Of a DNA stretch of 64,000 nt, positions 15,475-23,363 are shown in pieces. The notes beneath the pieces were generated by a model. It was given only the letters and a program-made list of their open reading frames with translations, was not told where the DNA came from and ran no database searches. The translations under genes and the position numbers were made by a program. Source of the stretch: JADZAI01 sp046348585 (GTDB lineage: Bacteria; Pseudomonadota; Alphaproteobacteria; Micropepsales; Micropepsaceae); contig JAXMDZ010000005.1 of assembly GCA_046348585.1 (NCBI GenBank), forward strand, positions 102,495 through 166,494, written 5' to 3'. Every line of letters starts with the position of its first letter. Positions within the stretch are counted from its first letter, which is position 1.

Positions 15475-17514
15475 ATGGAATTGAAAGACGTTGCAGCGAT
15501 GCACATCCCGTCGCAGCCCGCGCCGCCCGCCGCGGCGGGGTTCGGCGACGAGTATGGCGAGCCGGCGCGGCGCTACGCCCTGCGCCGTCCGGGCAAGCGC
15601 CCCTATCTGGCGGCGGCGGTGGTCAGCGCCTTCTGGCTGGGCGGCGCGGCGGCGTTCGTGGCGGGCTATCTCGGCCTCGACGGCCTGCTGGCGCTCGACT
15701 GGCCGTGGCTCGCCGGGCTCGCCTTCGCGGTCGCCTTCCCGATCGCGCTGACCTGGTTCGTCGCCCTGCTCGCCCGGCGCTCGCAGGGCCTGCAGCTCGC
15801 CAGCGAGGATCTGTTGCAGATCGCGGCCCGGCTGATCGAGCCGGACGCCGCCGCCGGGCGCGAGATCCAGCGCCTCGGGCGCGCCGTGCGGCGCGAGATC
15901 GACGCGCTCAACACCGGCCTCGAAGGGGCGCTGATCCGCGTGCGCACGCTGGAGAGTTCGATCGCCGAACGCCTCGCCTCGGTGGAGGAGACGGCGCGCG
16001 GGCTTGAGGAGCGCGGCGACGCGATCCGCACCGCCTTGCGCGAGGAGCGCGAAGGCCTCGCCTCGGTCGCCCATACGCTGTCGTCGGAAGCCGAGCGGAT
16101 GGGCGAGCATCTGCGCACCCGCGCCCAGGCGCTGCGCGAGACCGCAAGGCTGACGGCGGCCGACGTCGCCGCCGCCCAGGAACAGATCGACGCCCGCGCC
16201 GTGGCGCTGCGCAACACGCTGGAGATGGCCTCGTCCACGGCCCATGTGAACGCGCAGACCGCCAACCGGGGCGCGGCGGCGCTGATGGCCGCCGCCGAAC
16301 AGCTCGACGGCCGCCTCGACGGCTTCCTCCAGCGCGGCGAACGCCAGCGCAGCGCGCTCGCCGAAGCGGTCGCCGCGATGAAGGCCGAGACGCAGGCGCT
16401 GGAACTGGCGCTCGGGCGCAATCTCGATGCGCTGAGCGGCATCGGCCAGTCGCTCGCCGAACAGACGCGCCGCACAGACGCGGTCGCCGCCGAGATCGCG
16501 CGGCGCGGCGAGGCGGCAAGCGGGGCGCTGGGGGCGCGGGTCGACTCCATCGCCGCCGCCTTCGCCGGACAGGTCGAGCGGCTGGACGGCGCGGCCGGCG
16601 CGGCCGAAACGCGCCTGAAGGAAGCCGTCGCGGCGGCGGGCGAAGCGGCCGAGAAGGCGCGCGCCTCGTTCGACATGGCGGCGCGCGGGGCCTCGGCCGC
16701 CTCCGAACAGACCGGCGGCGCGGCGACGGCGGCGATTGAGGCGATCACCTCGGCCCTGCAGGCGCTGGGCGCGCAGACCGAAGAAGCGCGCAACGCGGCC
16801 CGCGAGGCGATCGCCGAACTGAAGGCCGAGGCCGAGGCGCTGCCCGACCTCATCGCCGAGCGGATCAAGGCGATCAAGGCGGCGGACCTCGCGCTCGCCG
16901 CCGCGCCCGAACCCACTCCCCTGCCCGCGCCCGAAGCGCCGCCCGCCCTCACCGACGGCACGCAGCCGGAAAAGAGCGAACCCGGCAAACCCGAATGGTT
17001 CGGCTTCGCGCGCCGTCTCGCCGGCCTCATCCGGCGTGAGCCGGACGTGCAGGCCAAGGCCGACTGGCGGCTGAGCACCGCGCTCGCCAATGTCGACGAG
17101 CGCGGCTTCGCCGGGCCGCGCCGCATGCCCGACAGCCACAAGACCTCCATCGACCTGCACCGCGAGGCGCTGCATGTGGTCGAGAAGCTTCAGGCGCTGG
17201 CGATCGATCTCGACCGCGCGCTGGGCGACGATCCGGCCCCCGACCTGTGGCGGCGCTACGTCAACGGCGAGCGCAGCGTCTTCACGCGGCGGCTGGTCGC
17301 CATGATCGGCCGCGAGGGCGCCGACCGGATCGCCGAACGCTATGCCGCCGACACCGATTTCCGCACCCACGCCGACCGCTACATGTCGGAGTTCGAGGGC
17401 CTGCTGGACGACGCGGCGGCGCGCGACCGCGATCAGGTGCTGGCCGAGACGTTCCTGACCTCGCAGACCGGGCGGCTCTATCTGCTGCTCGCGGCGGCGA
17501 CCGGACGGCTCTAG
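15475..17514 (+). CDS. inner-membrane coiled-coil protein (TipN-like architecture)
   Basis: This is a 679-residue protein. Two close transmembrane helices (about 45-70 and 76-100) follow a short N-terminal tail. A very long Ala/Glu/Arg-rich coiled coil spans about 105-475, then a Pro-rich linker (EPTPLPAPEAPPAL) and a helical C-terminal domain (about 505-679) with RRYVNGERSVFTRRLV and FRTHADRYMSEFEGLL. The layout recalls the polarity factor TipN of Caulobacter; that is an architectural resemblance, not proven homology. It may organise a membrane-associated structure. Confidence 0.75.
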   Translation: MELKDVAAMHIPSQPAPPAAAGFGDEYGEPARRYALRRPGKRPYLAAAVVSAFWLGGAAAFVAGYLGLDGLLALDWPWLAGLAFAVAFPIALTWFVALLARRSQGLQLASEDLLQIAARLIEPDAAAGREIQRLGRAVRREIDALNTGLEGALIRVRTLESSIAERLASVEETARGLEERGDAIRTALREEREGLASVAHTLSSEAERMGEHLRTRAQALRETARLTAADVAAAQEQIDARAVALRNTLEMASSTAHVNAQTANRGAAALMAAAEQLDGRLDGFLQRGERQRSALAEAVAAMKAETQALELALGRNLDALSGIGQSLAEQTRRTDAVAAEIARRGEAASGALGARVDSIAAAFAGQVERLDGAAGAAETRLKEAVAAAGEAAEKARASFDMAARGASAASEQTGGAATAAIEAITSALQALGAQTEEARNAAREAIAELKAEAEALPDLIAERIKAIKAADLALAAAPEPTPLPAPEAPPALTDGTQPEKSEPGKPEWFGFARRLAGLIRREPDVQAKADWRLSTALANVDERGFAGPRRMPDSHKTSIDLHREALHVVEKLQALAIDLDRALGDDPAPDLWRRYVNGERSVFTRRLVAMIGREGADRIAERYAADTDFRTHADRYMSEFEGLLDDAAARDRDQVLAETFLTSQTGRLYLLLAAATGRL

Positions 17515-17551
17515 CGCCTATTGCGCGGGGGACGGCTTGCGATCTCCCGGC

Positions 17552-17632
17552 CCTCATGGCCGGGCTTGACCCGGCCATCCAGCTTCACGATAGCGGCCGC
17601 ACTGGATGGCCGCCTCAAGGGCGGCCATGAGG
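17552..17632. repeat. 81-bp nested palindrome, REP/BIME-like
   Basis: The outer arms are cctcatggcc and ggccatgagg. Inside lie two 23-nt hairpins, atggccggg-cttga-cccggccat (17556-17578) and atggccgcc-tcaag-ggcggccat (17606-17628). Between them is a further inverted repeat, ggccatccag (17573) and ctggatggcc (17602), around a gcggccgc core. The two hairpin loops (cttga, tcaag) are reverse complements. It lies between convergent genes. Similar elements are, from memory, widespread in Hyphomicrobiales. Confidence 0.8.
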
Positions 17633-17674
17633 CATGAAGAAGCATTCCCGCATGAACGAGAGCCGCTCCGGCGC

Positions 17675-18307
17675 CTATTCCTCGATGTAGCGGCGGCGGT
17701 CGGCCGCGCCTTCGTTCAGCACCCAGGTGACGGTGCGCTTGAGCACCTTGCCGAGCGCCTCGTCGAAGGCCGCGACGACGTCTGGCACCTGATCGCTCGC
17801 CGCCGTGACGTCGGCCGCGGCGGTGGTCGAGGCGACGATCGCGCCGCTCGACTGGCGCACCAGCTTGAGCACCAGGCGCACCACGACGGAGGTCGATCCG
17901 TCCGCGCCCGCGACCGCCTCGAACTCGCGCAGTTCGGAGGTGAGGACATAGTCGCCCGTCATCCCGACCGAACGGCGGCCGACGCCGATGATCTTGCCGG
18001 AGTTCTCGAAGGATTCGACCAGCAGCGTCTGCACCAGCGCCGGGGCGCGATCGGTCCATTTGACGCCGCCGAAATACTGGACGACCAGCGCCGAGGGGCG
18101 GACCGCGATGCGGTCGGTGTTGATGGCGTTGGGCGTCGTCGGCTCCTCCACCACCAGCTGCCATGCGGCGGCGGGCGCGGCGTCGTCGAAGGTGTTCTTC
18201 GGCGAGAGGTCGTAGAGCTGCGGCGGCGCGGAGGAGAGCAGCGAACAGCCGCCCAGCAGCGAGGCCGCCGCCAGCACGCAGACCGGAAGAAGACGTCGCG
18301 CCATCAT
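17675..18307 (-). CDS. ABC transport auxiliary lipoprotein (PqiC/PF03886 type)
   Basis: This 210-residue lipoprotein has signal peptide LLPVCVLAAASLLGGC with the lipobox LGGC (Cys about 21). The mature part matches the ABC_trans_aux pattern: LYDLSP, then VVEEPTTPNAINTDRIAVRP, and GGVKWTDRAPALVQ. Such proteins accompany MCE transporters and probably sit in the outer or inner membrane facing the periplasm. It is the last gene of the mla-like operon; its start overlaps the MCE gene's stop. ATG 18304 is an alternative start. Confidence 0.88.
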   Translation of the reverse strand: MMARRLLPVCVLAAASLLGGCSLLSSAPPQLYDLSPKNTFDDAAPAAAWQLVVEEPTTPNAINTDRIAVRPSALVVQYFGGVKWTDRAPALVQTLLVESFENSGKIIGVGRRSVGMTGDYVLTSELREFEAVAGADGSTSVVVRLVLKLVRQSSGAIVASTTAAADVTAASDQVPDVVAAFDEALGKVLKRTVTWVLNEGAADRRRYIEE

Positions 18308-19215
18308 TTGCCGCCCCTGTATTCGGGAGCGTCCGTGCCGGTCAGGAAGCCGCCCGGATCGCTTTCGATCTTGCTGAAGACGCGCTCCAGAGTCGCGGTC
18401 AGTTCGCGCGCCTCCTGGATGAAGGCGGTCAGCGACGACAGGCCGCCGCGCGAGAAGTCGCGGAAGGCCGGCCGCACCTCGACCAGCATCCGGTCGAGAT
18501 CGGCGGCGACTTCGGCGATGCCGCTGCCCGCCGCTTTCAGGCTTTCGAGCGCCGGGCCGAACTCCTTGCTGGCGTCGGCGACGATGACGTCGACATTGCG
18601 GGTGATGGAATCGAGGCGGGTCGAGGCGGCCTCGATCTTCTCCATCACCGCATCGAGGCGCTGCGAGAACTTGCGCGCGTTCTCCAGCGCCTCGGCGACG
18701 GCGGCGCGGTTCTTGTCCGACAGCAGCGCGTTGCCGCGGGCGAGAAGACTGGCCGCCGAGGCGACGAGATTGGGCGCGGTTTCGGCCAGCTCCTGGATGC
18801 CGGTGAGGCGCGCCGGGATGACCGGCAATTCGTCGTCGGCCGAGGTCAGGGGCTTGGCCTCCGGCGAGCCGCCCGACAATTGCACCGTGCCGACGCCGGT
18901 GAGGATGCCGGACTCGATCGAGGCGACGGTGTCCTCCTTCACCGGGGTGCCGGCGTTGAGGCGGACCAGAACCTGCACCCGGCGCGGGTCGTTTTGGTCG
19001 AGCTTCACGTCCGCCACTTCGCCGACCTTGATGCCCGAATAACGGACCTCGGAGGCGACGGCGAGGCCGGAGACGCCGCCCTCGAAGATGATGGCGTATT
19101 CGTCGAAGCGCCGGTCGAAGCGGAACTGGCCGAGCCAGGTGAGGAACACGAAGGCGGCGAGCACGGTCGCCAGCGTGAAGGCGCCGATCAGGACGTGATT
19201 GGCCTTGATCTCCAT
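18304..19215 (-). CDS. mlaD: MCE-domain substrate-binding protein (MlaD-like)
   Basis: This 303-residue protein has one N-terminal transmembrane helix (about 7-27), an MCE domain (about 38-120: FEGGVSGLAVASEVRYSGIKVGEV) and a long helical C-terminus. MCE proteins form hexameric rings that carry phospholipids between membranes. It sits directly after the ATPase gene (1-base gap) and before the auxiliary lipoprotein. There is no mlaC or separate mlaB beside it. The symbol is by architecture. Confidence 0.88.
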   Translation of the reverse strand: MEIKANHVLIGAFTLATVLAAFVFLTWLGQFRFDRRFDEYAIIFEGGVSGLAVASEVRYSGIKVGEVADVKLDQNDPRRVQVLVRLNAGTPVKEDTVASIESGILTGVGTVQLSGGSPEAKPLTSADDELPVIPARLTGIQELAETAPNLVASAASLLARGNALLSDKNRAAVAEALENARKFSQRLDAVMEKIEAASTRLDSITRNVDVIVADASKEFGPALESLKAAGSGIAEVAADLDRMLVEVRPAFRDFSRGGLSSLTAFIQEARELTATLERVFSKIESDPGGFLTGTDAPEYRGGK

Positions 19216-19216
19216 C

Positions 19217-20035
19217 TCAGGCTCCTGCCTTCGCGGCGTGCGGGGCGTTGCCGCCCCAGGCTCCGGTCGCGGCCCGCGCGCGGGGGCCGTGGAAATATTC
19301 GCGGATCCAGGGATGATCCTGCTTGAGCATGTCGTCCATCGTCCCCGTCACCAGAACGCGCCTCTCGGCCAGCACCGCAATCCGGTCGCAGATCGCGTGC
19401 AGGCTGTCCAGATCGTGCGTCACCATGAACACGGTCAGGCCCATCGTATCCTTGAGCTGAAGGATCAGCTGGTCGAAGGCCGACGCGCCGATCGGGTCGA
19501 GGCCGGCGGTCGGCTCGTCTAGGAAGACGATCTCGGGGTCGAGCGCCAGCGCCCGCGCGAGGCCGGCGCGCTTCTTCATGCCGCCCGAAAGCTGCGACGG
19601 GAATTTCGCGCCCGCGTCCTGCGGAAGGCCGACAAGGCCGATCTTGACCGCCGCGAGCTGGTCCATCAGCGCCTGCGGCAGATGGAGATGCTCGCGCATC
19701 GGCACCTGCACGTTCTGCGCGACGGTGAGGCCCGAGAACAGCGCGCCTTCCTGGAACAGCACGCCCCAGCGGGTTTCGACCTCGCGGCGGCGGTCGTCGG
19801 GCAGGCTGCGCAGGTCCTGGCCGAACACTTTGACCGATCCCGCCGACGGCCGGTTGAGGCCGACGATGGAGCGCAGCAGAACCGATTTGCCGGTGCCCGA
19901 GCCGCCGACGATGCCGATGACTTCGCCCCGATAGACGTCGAGGTCGAGATTTTCGTGCACCACCTGGGAACCGAACTGGTTCTTGAGGCCGCGCACCTCG
20001 ATCACCACTTCGCGTGTCCCCGCCGTCTCCGCCAT
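19217..20035 (-). CDS. mlaF: ABC transporter ATPase (MlaF-like)
   Basis: This 272-residue ATPase powers the lipid transporter. Walker A is GGSGTGKSVLLRS, the signature is LSGGMKKRAGLARAL, Walker B is EIVFLDEPTAGLDP, and the switch His lies in VTHDLDSL. The FGSQVVHENLDLDVYRGEV stretch is typical of MlaF/Mkl. It lies 3 bases after mlaE and 1 base before mlaD in one operon. Confidence 0.93.
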   Translation of the reverse strand: MAETAGTREVVIEVRGLKNQFGSQVVHENLDLDVYRGEVIGIVGGSGTGKSVLLRSIVGLNRPSAGSVKVFGQDLRSLPDDRRREVETRWGVLFQEGALFSGLTVAQNVQVPMREHLHLPQALMDQLAAVKIGLVGLPQDAGAKFPSQLSGGMKKRAGLARALALDPEIVFLDEPTAGLDPIGASAFDQLILQLKDTMGLTVFMVTHDLDSLHAICDRIAVLAERRVLVTGTMDDMLKQDHPWIREYFHGPRARAATGAWGGNAPHAAKAGA

Positions 20036-20038
20036 GGG

Positions 20039-21217
20039 TCAGATCCCCAGATTGACGAAGAGGATGGAGAAGAAGGCGTCGGCGATGATCACGACGAAAA
20101 TCCCCTCCACCACCGACTGCGTGGTGCGTTCGCCCAGCGATTCGGCGCTGCCGCTGACCCGCAATCCCTCGAAGCAGCCGATGGCGGCGATCAGGAAGGC
20201 GAAAACGGGCGCTTTGATGACGCCGGTCCAGAAGGTCCACAGGCCGATCGCGCTCTGCAGGCGGTCGATATACATCGACGGCGAGATGTCGAGCGCGATC
20301 ACCGCGACGAAGCCGCCGCCGACCAGGCCCGCGATGTTGGAGAGAAACCCGAGCAGCGGCAGGACCAGCACCAGCGCCAGCACGCGCGGCACGATCAGCA
20401 TCTCCACCGGATCGAGGCCGAGGGCGCGCATCGCGTCGATCTCCTCGCGCATCTTCATCGAGCCGATCTGAGCGGTGAAGGCGCTGCCCGAACGGCCGGC
20501 GACGAGAATGGCGGTGAGCAGGATGCCGATCTCGCGCAGGAACGAGATGCCGATGAGATCGACGGTGAAGATCGAGGCGCCGAACTTCACCAGCTGCTCG
20601 GAGCCCTGATAGGCGAGCACCGCGCCGATCAGGAACGACATCAGCATGACGATCGGAACGGCGTCGAGGCCGGTCGCCTCCATGTGATGGACGAGCGAGG
20701 TGAAGCGCAGCCGCGCCGGGCGGAGCGCGGTGCGCACCATGGTGAGGATGACGAGGCCCATGAAGCCGGTCGCGTCGCGGGCCCCGTGCCAGATATGCTC
20801 CATGCTGGCGCCGGTGCGCTCCAGCATGCCGATGAGGGCGCTCGCCTCGGGCTTTTCCTTGACCGGCCGGGGTTCGGCCTTCTGGATCGCCTCGATCAGC
20901 GACATCGCCTCCGGCGTCGCCCCGGCGATGGTCACCGTGCCGCCGCCCTCCAGCACCGCGTCGCGGGTGCGCTCCAGCAGCCAGGCCCCGGCGGTATCGA
21001 ATTTGCCGACGCCCGAGAGGTCGATGGCGAGCGCGCCCCCGGCGGGGAGCTTCAGCGCCGCCAGGTCGCGGTCGAGGCCGACCGACTGGCGCACCACCCA
21101 GTCGCCCCCCGCGACCAGCGTCGCGCCGCCGTCGCGCCGTTCGAGGCGCAACGTCGCGGCGTTCAGAGCGACGGCCGTGGACGGCACGGTCCGCTGGCTT
21201 TTAGGGGGGGTGCTCAT
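20039..21217 (-). CDS. mlaE: lipid ABC transporter permease with N-terminal STAS domain (MlaE-like)
   Basis: This 392-residue protein joins a STAS domain (about 1-115, LAIDLSGVGKFDTAGAWLLE, the MlaB equivalent) to a five-helix MlaE permease (about 140-390). The permease shows FIGALLTAILVAGRSG-like sequence, AQIGSMKMREEIDAMRALGLD, and DISPSMYID. The fusion explains the missing mlaB gene. It is the first gene of the operon and divergent from the Sel1 gene across 107 bases. The likely substrate is phospholipid; direction is not known. Confidence 0.9.
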   Translation of the reverse strand: MSTPPKSQRTVPSTAVALNAATLRLERRDGGATLVAGGDWVVRQSVGLDRDLAALKLPAGGALAIDLSGVGKFDTAGAWLLERTRDAVLEGGGTVTIAGATPEAMSLIEAIQKAEPRPVKEKPEASALIGMLERTGASMEHIWHGARDATGFMGLVILTMVRTALRPARLRFTSLVHHMEATGLDAVPIVMLMSFLIGAVLAYQGSEQLVKFGASIFTVDLIGISFLREIGILLTAILVAGRSGSAFTAQIGSMKMREEIDAMRALGLDPVEMLIVPRVLALVLVLPLLGFLSNIAGLVGGGFVAVIALDISPSMYIDRLQSAIGLWTFWTGVIKAPVFAFLIAAIGCFEGLRVSGSAESLGERTTQSVVEGIFVVIIADAFFSILFVNLGI

Positions 21218-21285
21218 CTGATCCGCAAAAGACAGTTTGCCTCCGGCAGCGTCAACCCTGCGGCAGTCACGTCGGCGGGACCATC

Positions 21286-21318
21286 GACACGAATCGGCCG
21301 CATATCTAGGTTCGTGTC
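21286..21318. promoter_or_regulatory. spaced inverted repeat upstream of the Sel1 gene
   Basis: Arms gacacgaa (21286-21293) and ttcgtgtc (21311-21318) are exact reverse complements separated by 17 bases. The spacer holds catatctagg, a plausible -10 region. The site ends 6 bases before the Sel1 start, so a bound protein would block expression. No regulator is evident. Confidence 0.35.
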
Positions 21319-21324
21319 CGCACC

Positions 21325-22200
21325 ATGAAAGTCCTCGCCGCCCTTGTCATCGCCCTGGCGCTCGCCGGGCCGGGTTTCGCCGCCGCCGAGCCCGACGAAG
21401 CGCCGGTCGAAGCGGGCAGCGCCGCCGACGCCTACGACGCCTTTCTCAGCGGCCGCTACGAGGAGGCGATCGCCATGTGGCTGCCGCTGGCCAATGGCGG
21501 CGACGTTTCGGCGCAGTTCAACCTGGGCGTGATGTACGCCAACGGCCTCGGCGTCGACCGCGACATGAAGTCGGCGATGGACTGGTGGCGACGGGCGGCG
21601 AGCCAGCTCCATGTGCGGGCCGCCCACAATCTGGCGCTGGCGATCCTGGCGGGCGAGCCGAAAGTCGACGGCGTGCCGGCCGATCCCGACTACGGCGCGG
21701 CGCTGCGCTATCTGAAGATCGGCGCGGACGCCGGTTATCCCAATTCGGAATACACGCTCGGCAAGCTCTACCAGGAGGGCGTCGGGGTCGAGAAGGACGA
21801 GCGGCGGGCCGCCGAACTCTTCCTCAGCGCCAGCATCAAGGGCTTCGCCAAGGCGCAGTACAATCTGGGCAAGGTCTATCGCGACGGCGCGGGCATGACG
21901 GCGAGCGAGGAATTGTCGCTGTTCTGGTTCGCCGAAGCCGCCGAGCGCGGCCATGCGCGGGCGCAGGATCGCATGGCGCAGCGCTTCCTCACCGGGCGCG
22001 GCGTCGAAAAGGACGAGATCGAGGCGCTCAAATGGTCGATCCTCGCCGCCGCGCAGGGCGTGCCGGAGGCCGAGCGCCGCCGCTTCGATCTCTCGGCCCG
22101 GCTCGACCAGACCGACATCGACGAGGCCGAACGCCGGGCCGCCGAGTTCGCGCCGCGCAAAGGGCCGGTGCTGAACCTGCCCCAGGCCGAGACGCCGTGA
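21325..22200 (+). CDS. secreted Sel1-repeat protein
   Basis: This 291-residue protein has a signal peptide (MKVLAALVIALALAGPGFAA) and about five Sel1-type TPR-like repeats. Examples are AQFNLGVMYANGLGV, SEYTLGKLYQEGVGVEKDE, AQYNLGKVYRDGAGM and RMAQRFLTGRGVEKDEIEA. Such scaffolds mediate protein contacts in the periplasm. Its stop overlaps the epimerase GTG start by four bases (GTGA), so the two are coupled. A peptidoglycan-related role is suggested by that partner but is inference. Confidence 0.88.
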   Translation: MKVLAALVIALALAGPGFAAAEPDEAPVEAGSAADAYDAFLSGRYEEAIAMWLPLANGGDVSAQFNLGVMYANGLGVDRDMKSAMDWWRRAASQLHVRAAHNLALAILAGEPKVDGVPADPDYGAALRYLKIGADAGYPNSEYTLGKLYQEGVGVEKDERRAAELFLSASIKGFAKAQYNLGKVYRDGAGMTASEELSLFWFAEAAERGHARAQDRMAQRFLTGRGVEKDEIEALKWSILAAAQGVPEAERRRFDLSARLDQTDIDEAERRAAEFAPRKGPVLNLPQAETP

Positions 22201-23183
22201 GCGCCCGCCGCCTGAGCGTGCGCCGCGAAAGCTGGCCGCTGGAGCGGCCCTTCGCGATCTCGCGCGGGGTGAAGACGGCGGCCGAAGTGGTGGTCTGCGA
22301 GATCGCCGGGAACGGCCATGCCGGGCGCGGCGAGTGCGTTCCCTATGGCCGCTACGGCGAGACGATCGGCAGCGTCGAGGCGGCGATCGAGGGCGTCGCG
22401 GCGGCGATCGAGGCCGGGGCCGGACGGACCGATCTCGCCCGCCTGCTGCCCGCGGGCGCGGCCCGCAACGCGGTCGATTGCGCGCTCTGGGATCTGGAGG
22501 CCAAGGCGAGCGATACGCCGGTCTGGCGTCTCGCCGGGCTGACGCCGCCGGCCGCCGCCATCACCGCCTATACGATCAGCCTCGGAACGCCCGCCGCGAT
22601 GGGCGCGGCGGCCGCCGAGGCGCGCCACCGTCCGCTGCTGAAGCTGAAGCTCGGACCCGACGATCCGGTCGCCTGCGTCGCGGCGGTGCGGGCCGGCGCG
22701 CCGGGGGCGCGGCTGATCGCCGACCCGAACGAGGGCTGGAGCTTCGATCAGCTGGCGGCGATCGCGCCGGAGCTTGCGCGGCTCGGCCTCGAACTGGTCG
22801 AGCAGCCGATCCCGGCGCTGGAGGACCACCGGCTGAAGGGCTGGGACAGCCCGATCCTGCTCTGCGCCGACGAGAGCTTTCACATCGCCGCCGACATTCC
22901 CGCCCTCGCCGGGCGCTACGGCGCAGTGAACGTGAAGCTCGACAAGGCGGGCGGCTTCACCGAGGCGCTGGCCTCGGTGCGCGCGGCCGAGGCGGCGGGC
23001 CTGAAGATCATGGTCGGCTGCATGGTCTCGACCTCGCTCGCCATGGCCCCGGCGGCGCTGCTGGCGGGGGCGGCGGCCTATGTCGATCTCGACGGGCCGC
23101 TGCTGCTGAAAGCCGACCGCGAGGGCGGGATCGCCTTCGAGGGCAGCCTGATGCAGCCGCCCGCGCGCGCCCTCTGGGGGTGA
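22197..23183 (+). CDS. dipeptide epimerase (enolase superfamily)
   Basis: This 328-residue enzyme is of the MLE subgroup, most like L-Ala-D/L-Glu epimerases of murein-peptide recycling. Evidence is the capping domain (SWPLERPFAISRGVK), the KxK pair in LLKLKLGPDD, metal ligands in DPNEGW, VEQP and CADES, and the second catalytic lysine in VNVKLDKAGG. The start is GTG 22197, coupled to the Sel1 gene. Exact dipeptide specificity cannot be read from sequence. pqqA follows 66 bases later with its own promoter-like sequence. Confidence 0.87.
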   Translation: MSARRLSVRRESWPLERPFAISRGVKTAAEVVVCEIAGNGHAGRGECVPYGRYGETIGSVEAAIEGVAAAIEAGAGRTDLARLLPAGAARNAVDCALWDLEAKASDTPVWRLAGLTPPAAAITAYTISLGTPAAMGAAAAEARHRPLLKLKLGPDDPVACVAAVRAGAPGARLIADPNEGWSFDQLAAIAPELARLGLELVEQPIPALEDHRLKGWDSPILLCADESFHIAADIPALAGRYGAVNVKLDKAGGFTEALASVRAAEAAGLKIMVGCMVSTSLAMAPAALLAGAAAYVDLDGPLLLKADREGGIAFEGSLMQPPARALWG

Positions 23184-23189
23184 ATCCGC

Positions 23190-23217
23190 TTGAATAATCG
23201 CCGATCGGGCGTATGGT
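23190..23217 (+). promoter_or_regulatory. candidate pqqA promoter
   Basis: TTGAAT (23190-23195) and TATGGT (23212-23217) are separated by 16 bases. They fit a sigma-70-type promoter in the short gap before pqqA. The match is modest. Confidence 0.4.
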
Positions 23218-23249
23218 TTTGGGCGACGGAAACAGAGGAGTGGACTCCC

Positions 23250-23342
23250 ATGCAGAAGAAGAGCTGGGCGAAGCCCAAGGCGGTCGAGAGCAGCGCGGCC
23301 ATGGAGATCAACTGCTACGTCTCCTGCACCCTCAAGTCCTGA
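23250..23342 (+). CDS. pqqA: PQQ precursor peptide PqqA
   Basis: This is a 30-residue peptide with GAGGAG as ribosome site. It carries the invariant Glu-x3-Tyr pair (Glu19, Tyr23, in MEINCY), the two residues that PqqE and later enzymes crosslink and cut out to build PQQ. The length and the Lys/Trp N-terminus fit the family. Two Cys (22 and 26) flank the Tyr. pqqB starts 21 bases downstream. Confidence 0.93.
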   Translation: MQKKSWAKPKAVESSAAMEINCYVSCTLKS

Positions 23343-23363
23343 CGGAGCGAGCAGGCATCCTTC

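Noticed and set aside
16200..16800. Methyl-accepting chemotaxis protein in the coiled-coil gene
   Set aside because: The coiled coil lacks the conserved MCP hairpin tip, and the two helices are adjacent without a ligand-binding loop.
23343..23363. Terminator or attenuator between pqqA and pqqB
   Set aside because: The 21-base gap has no stable hairpin.
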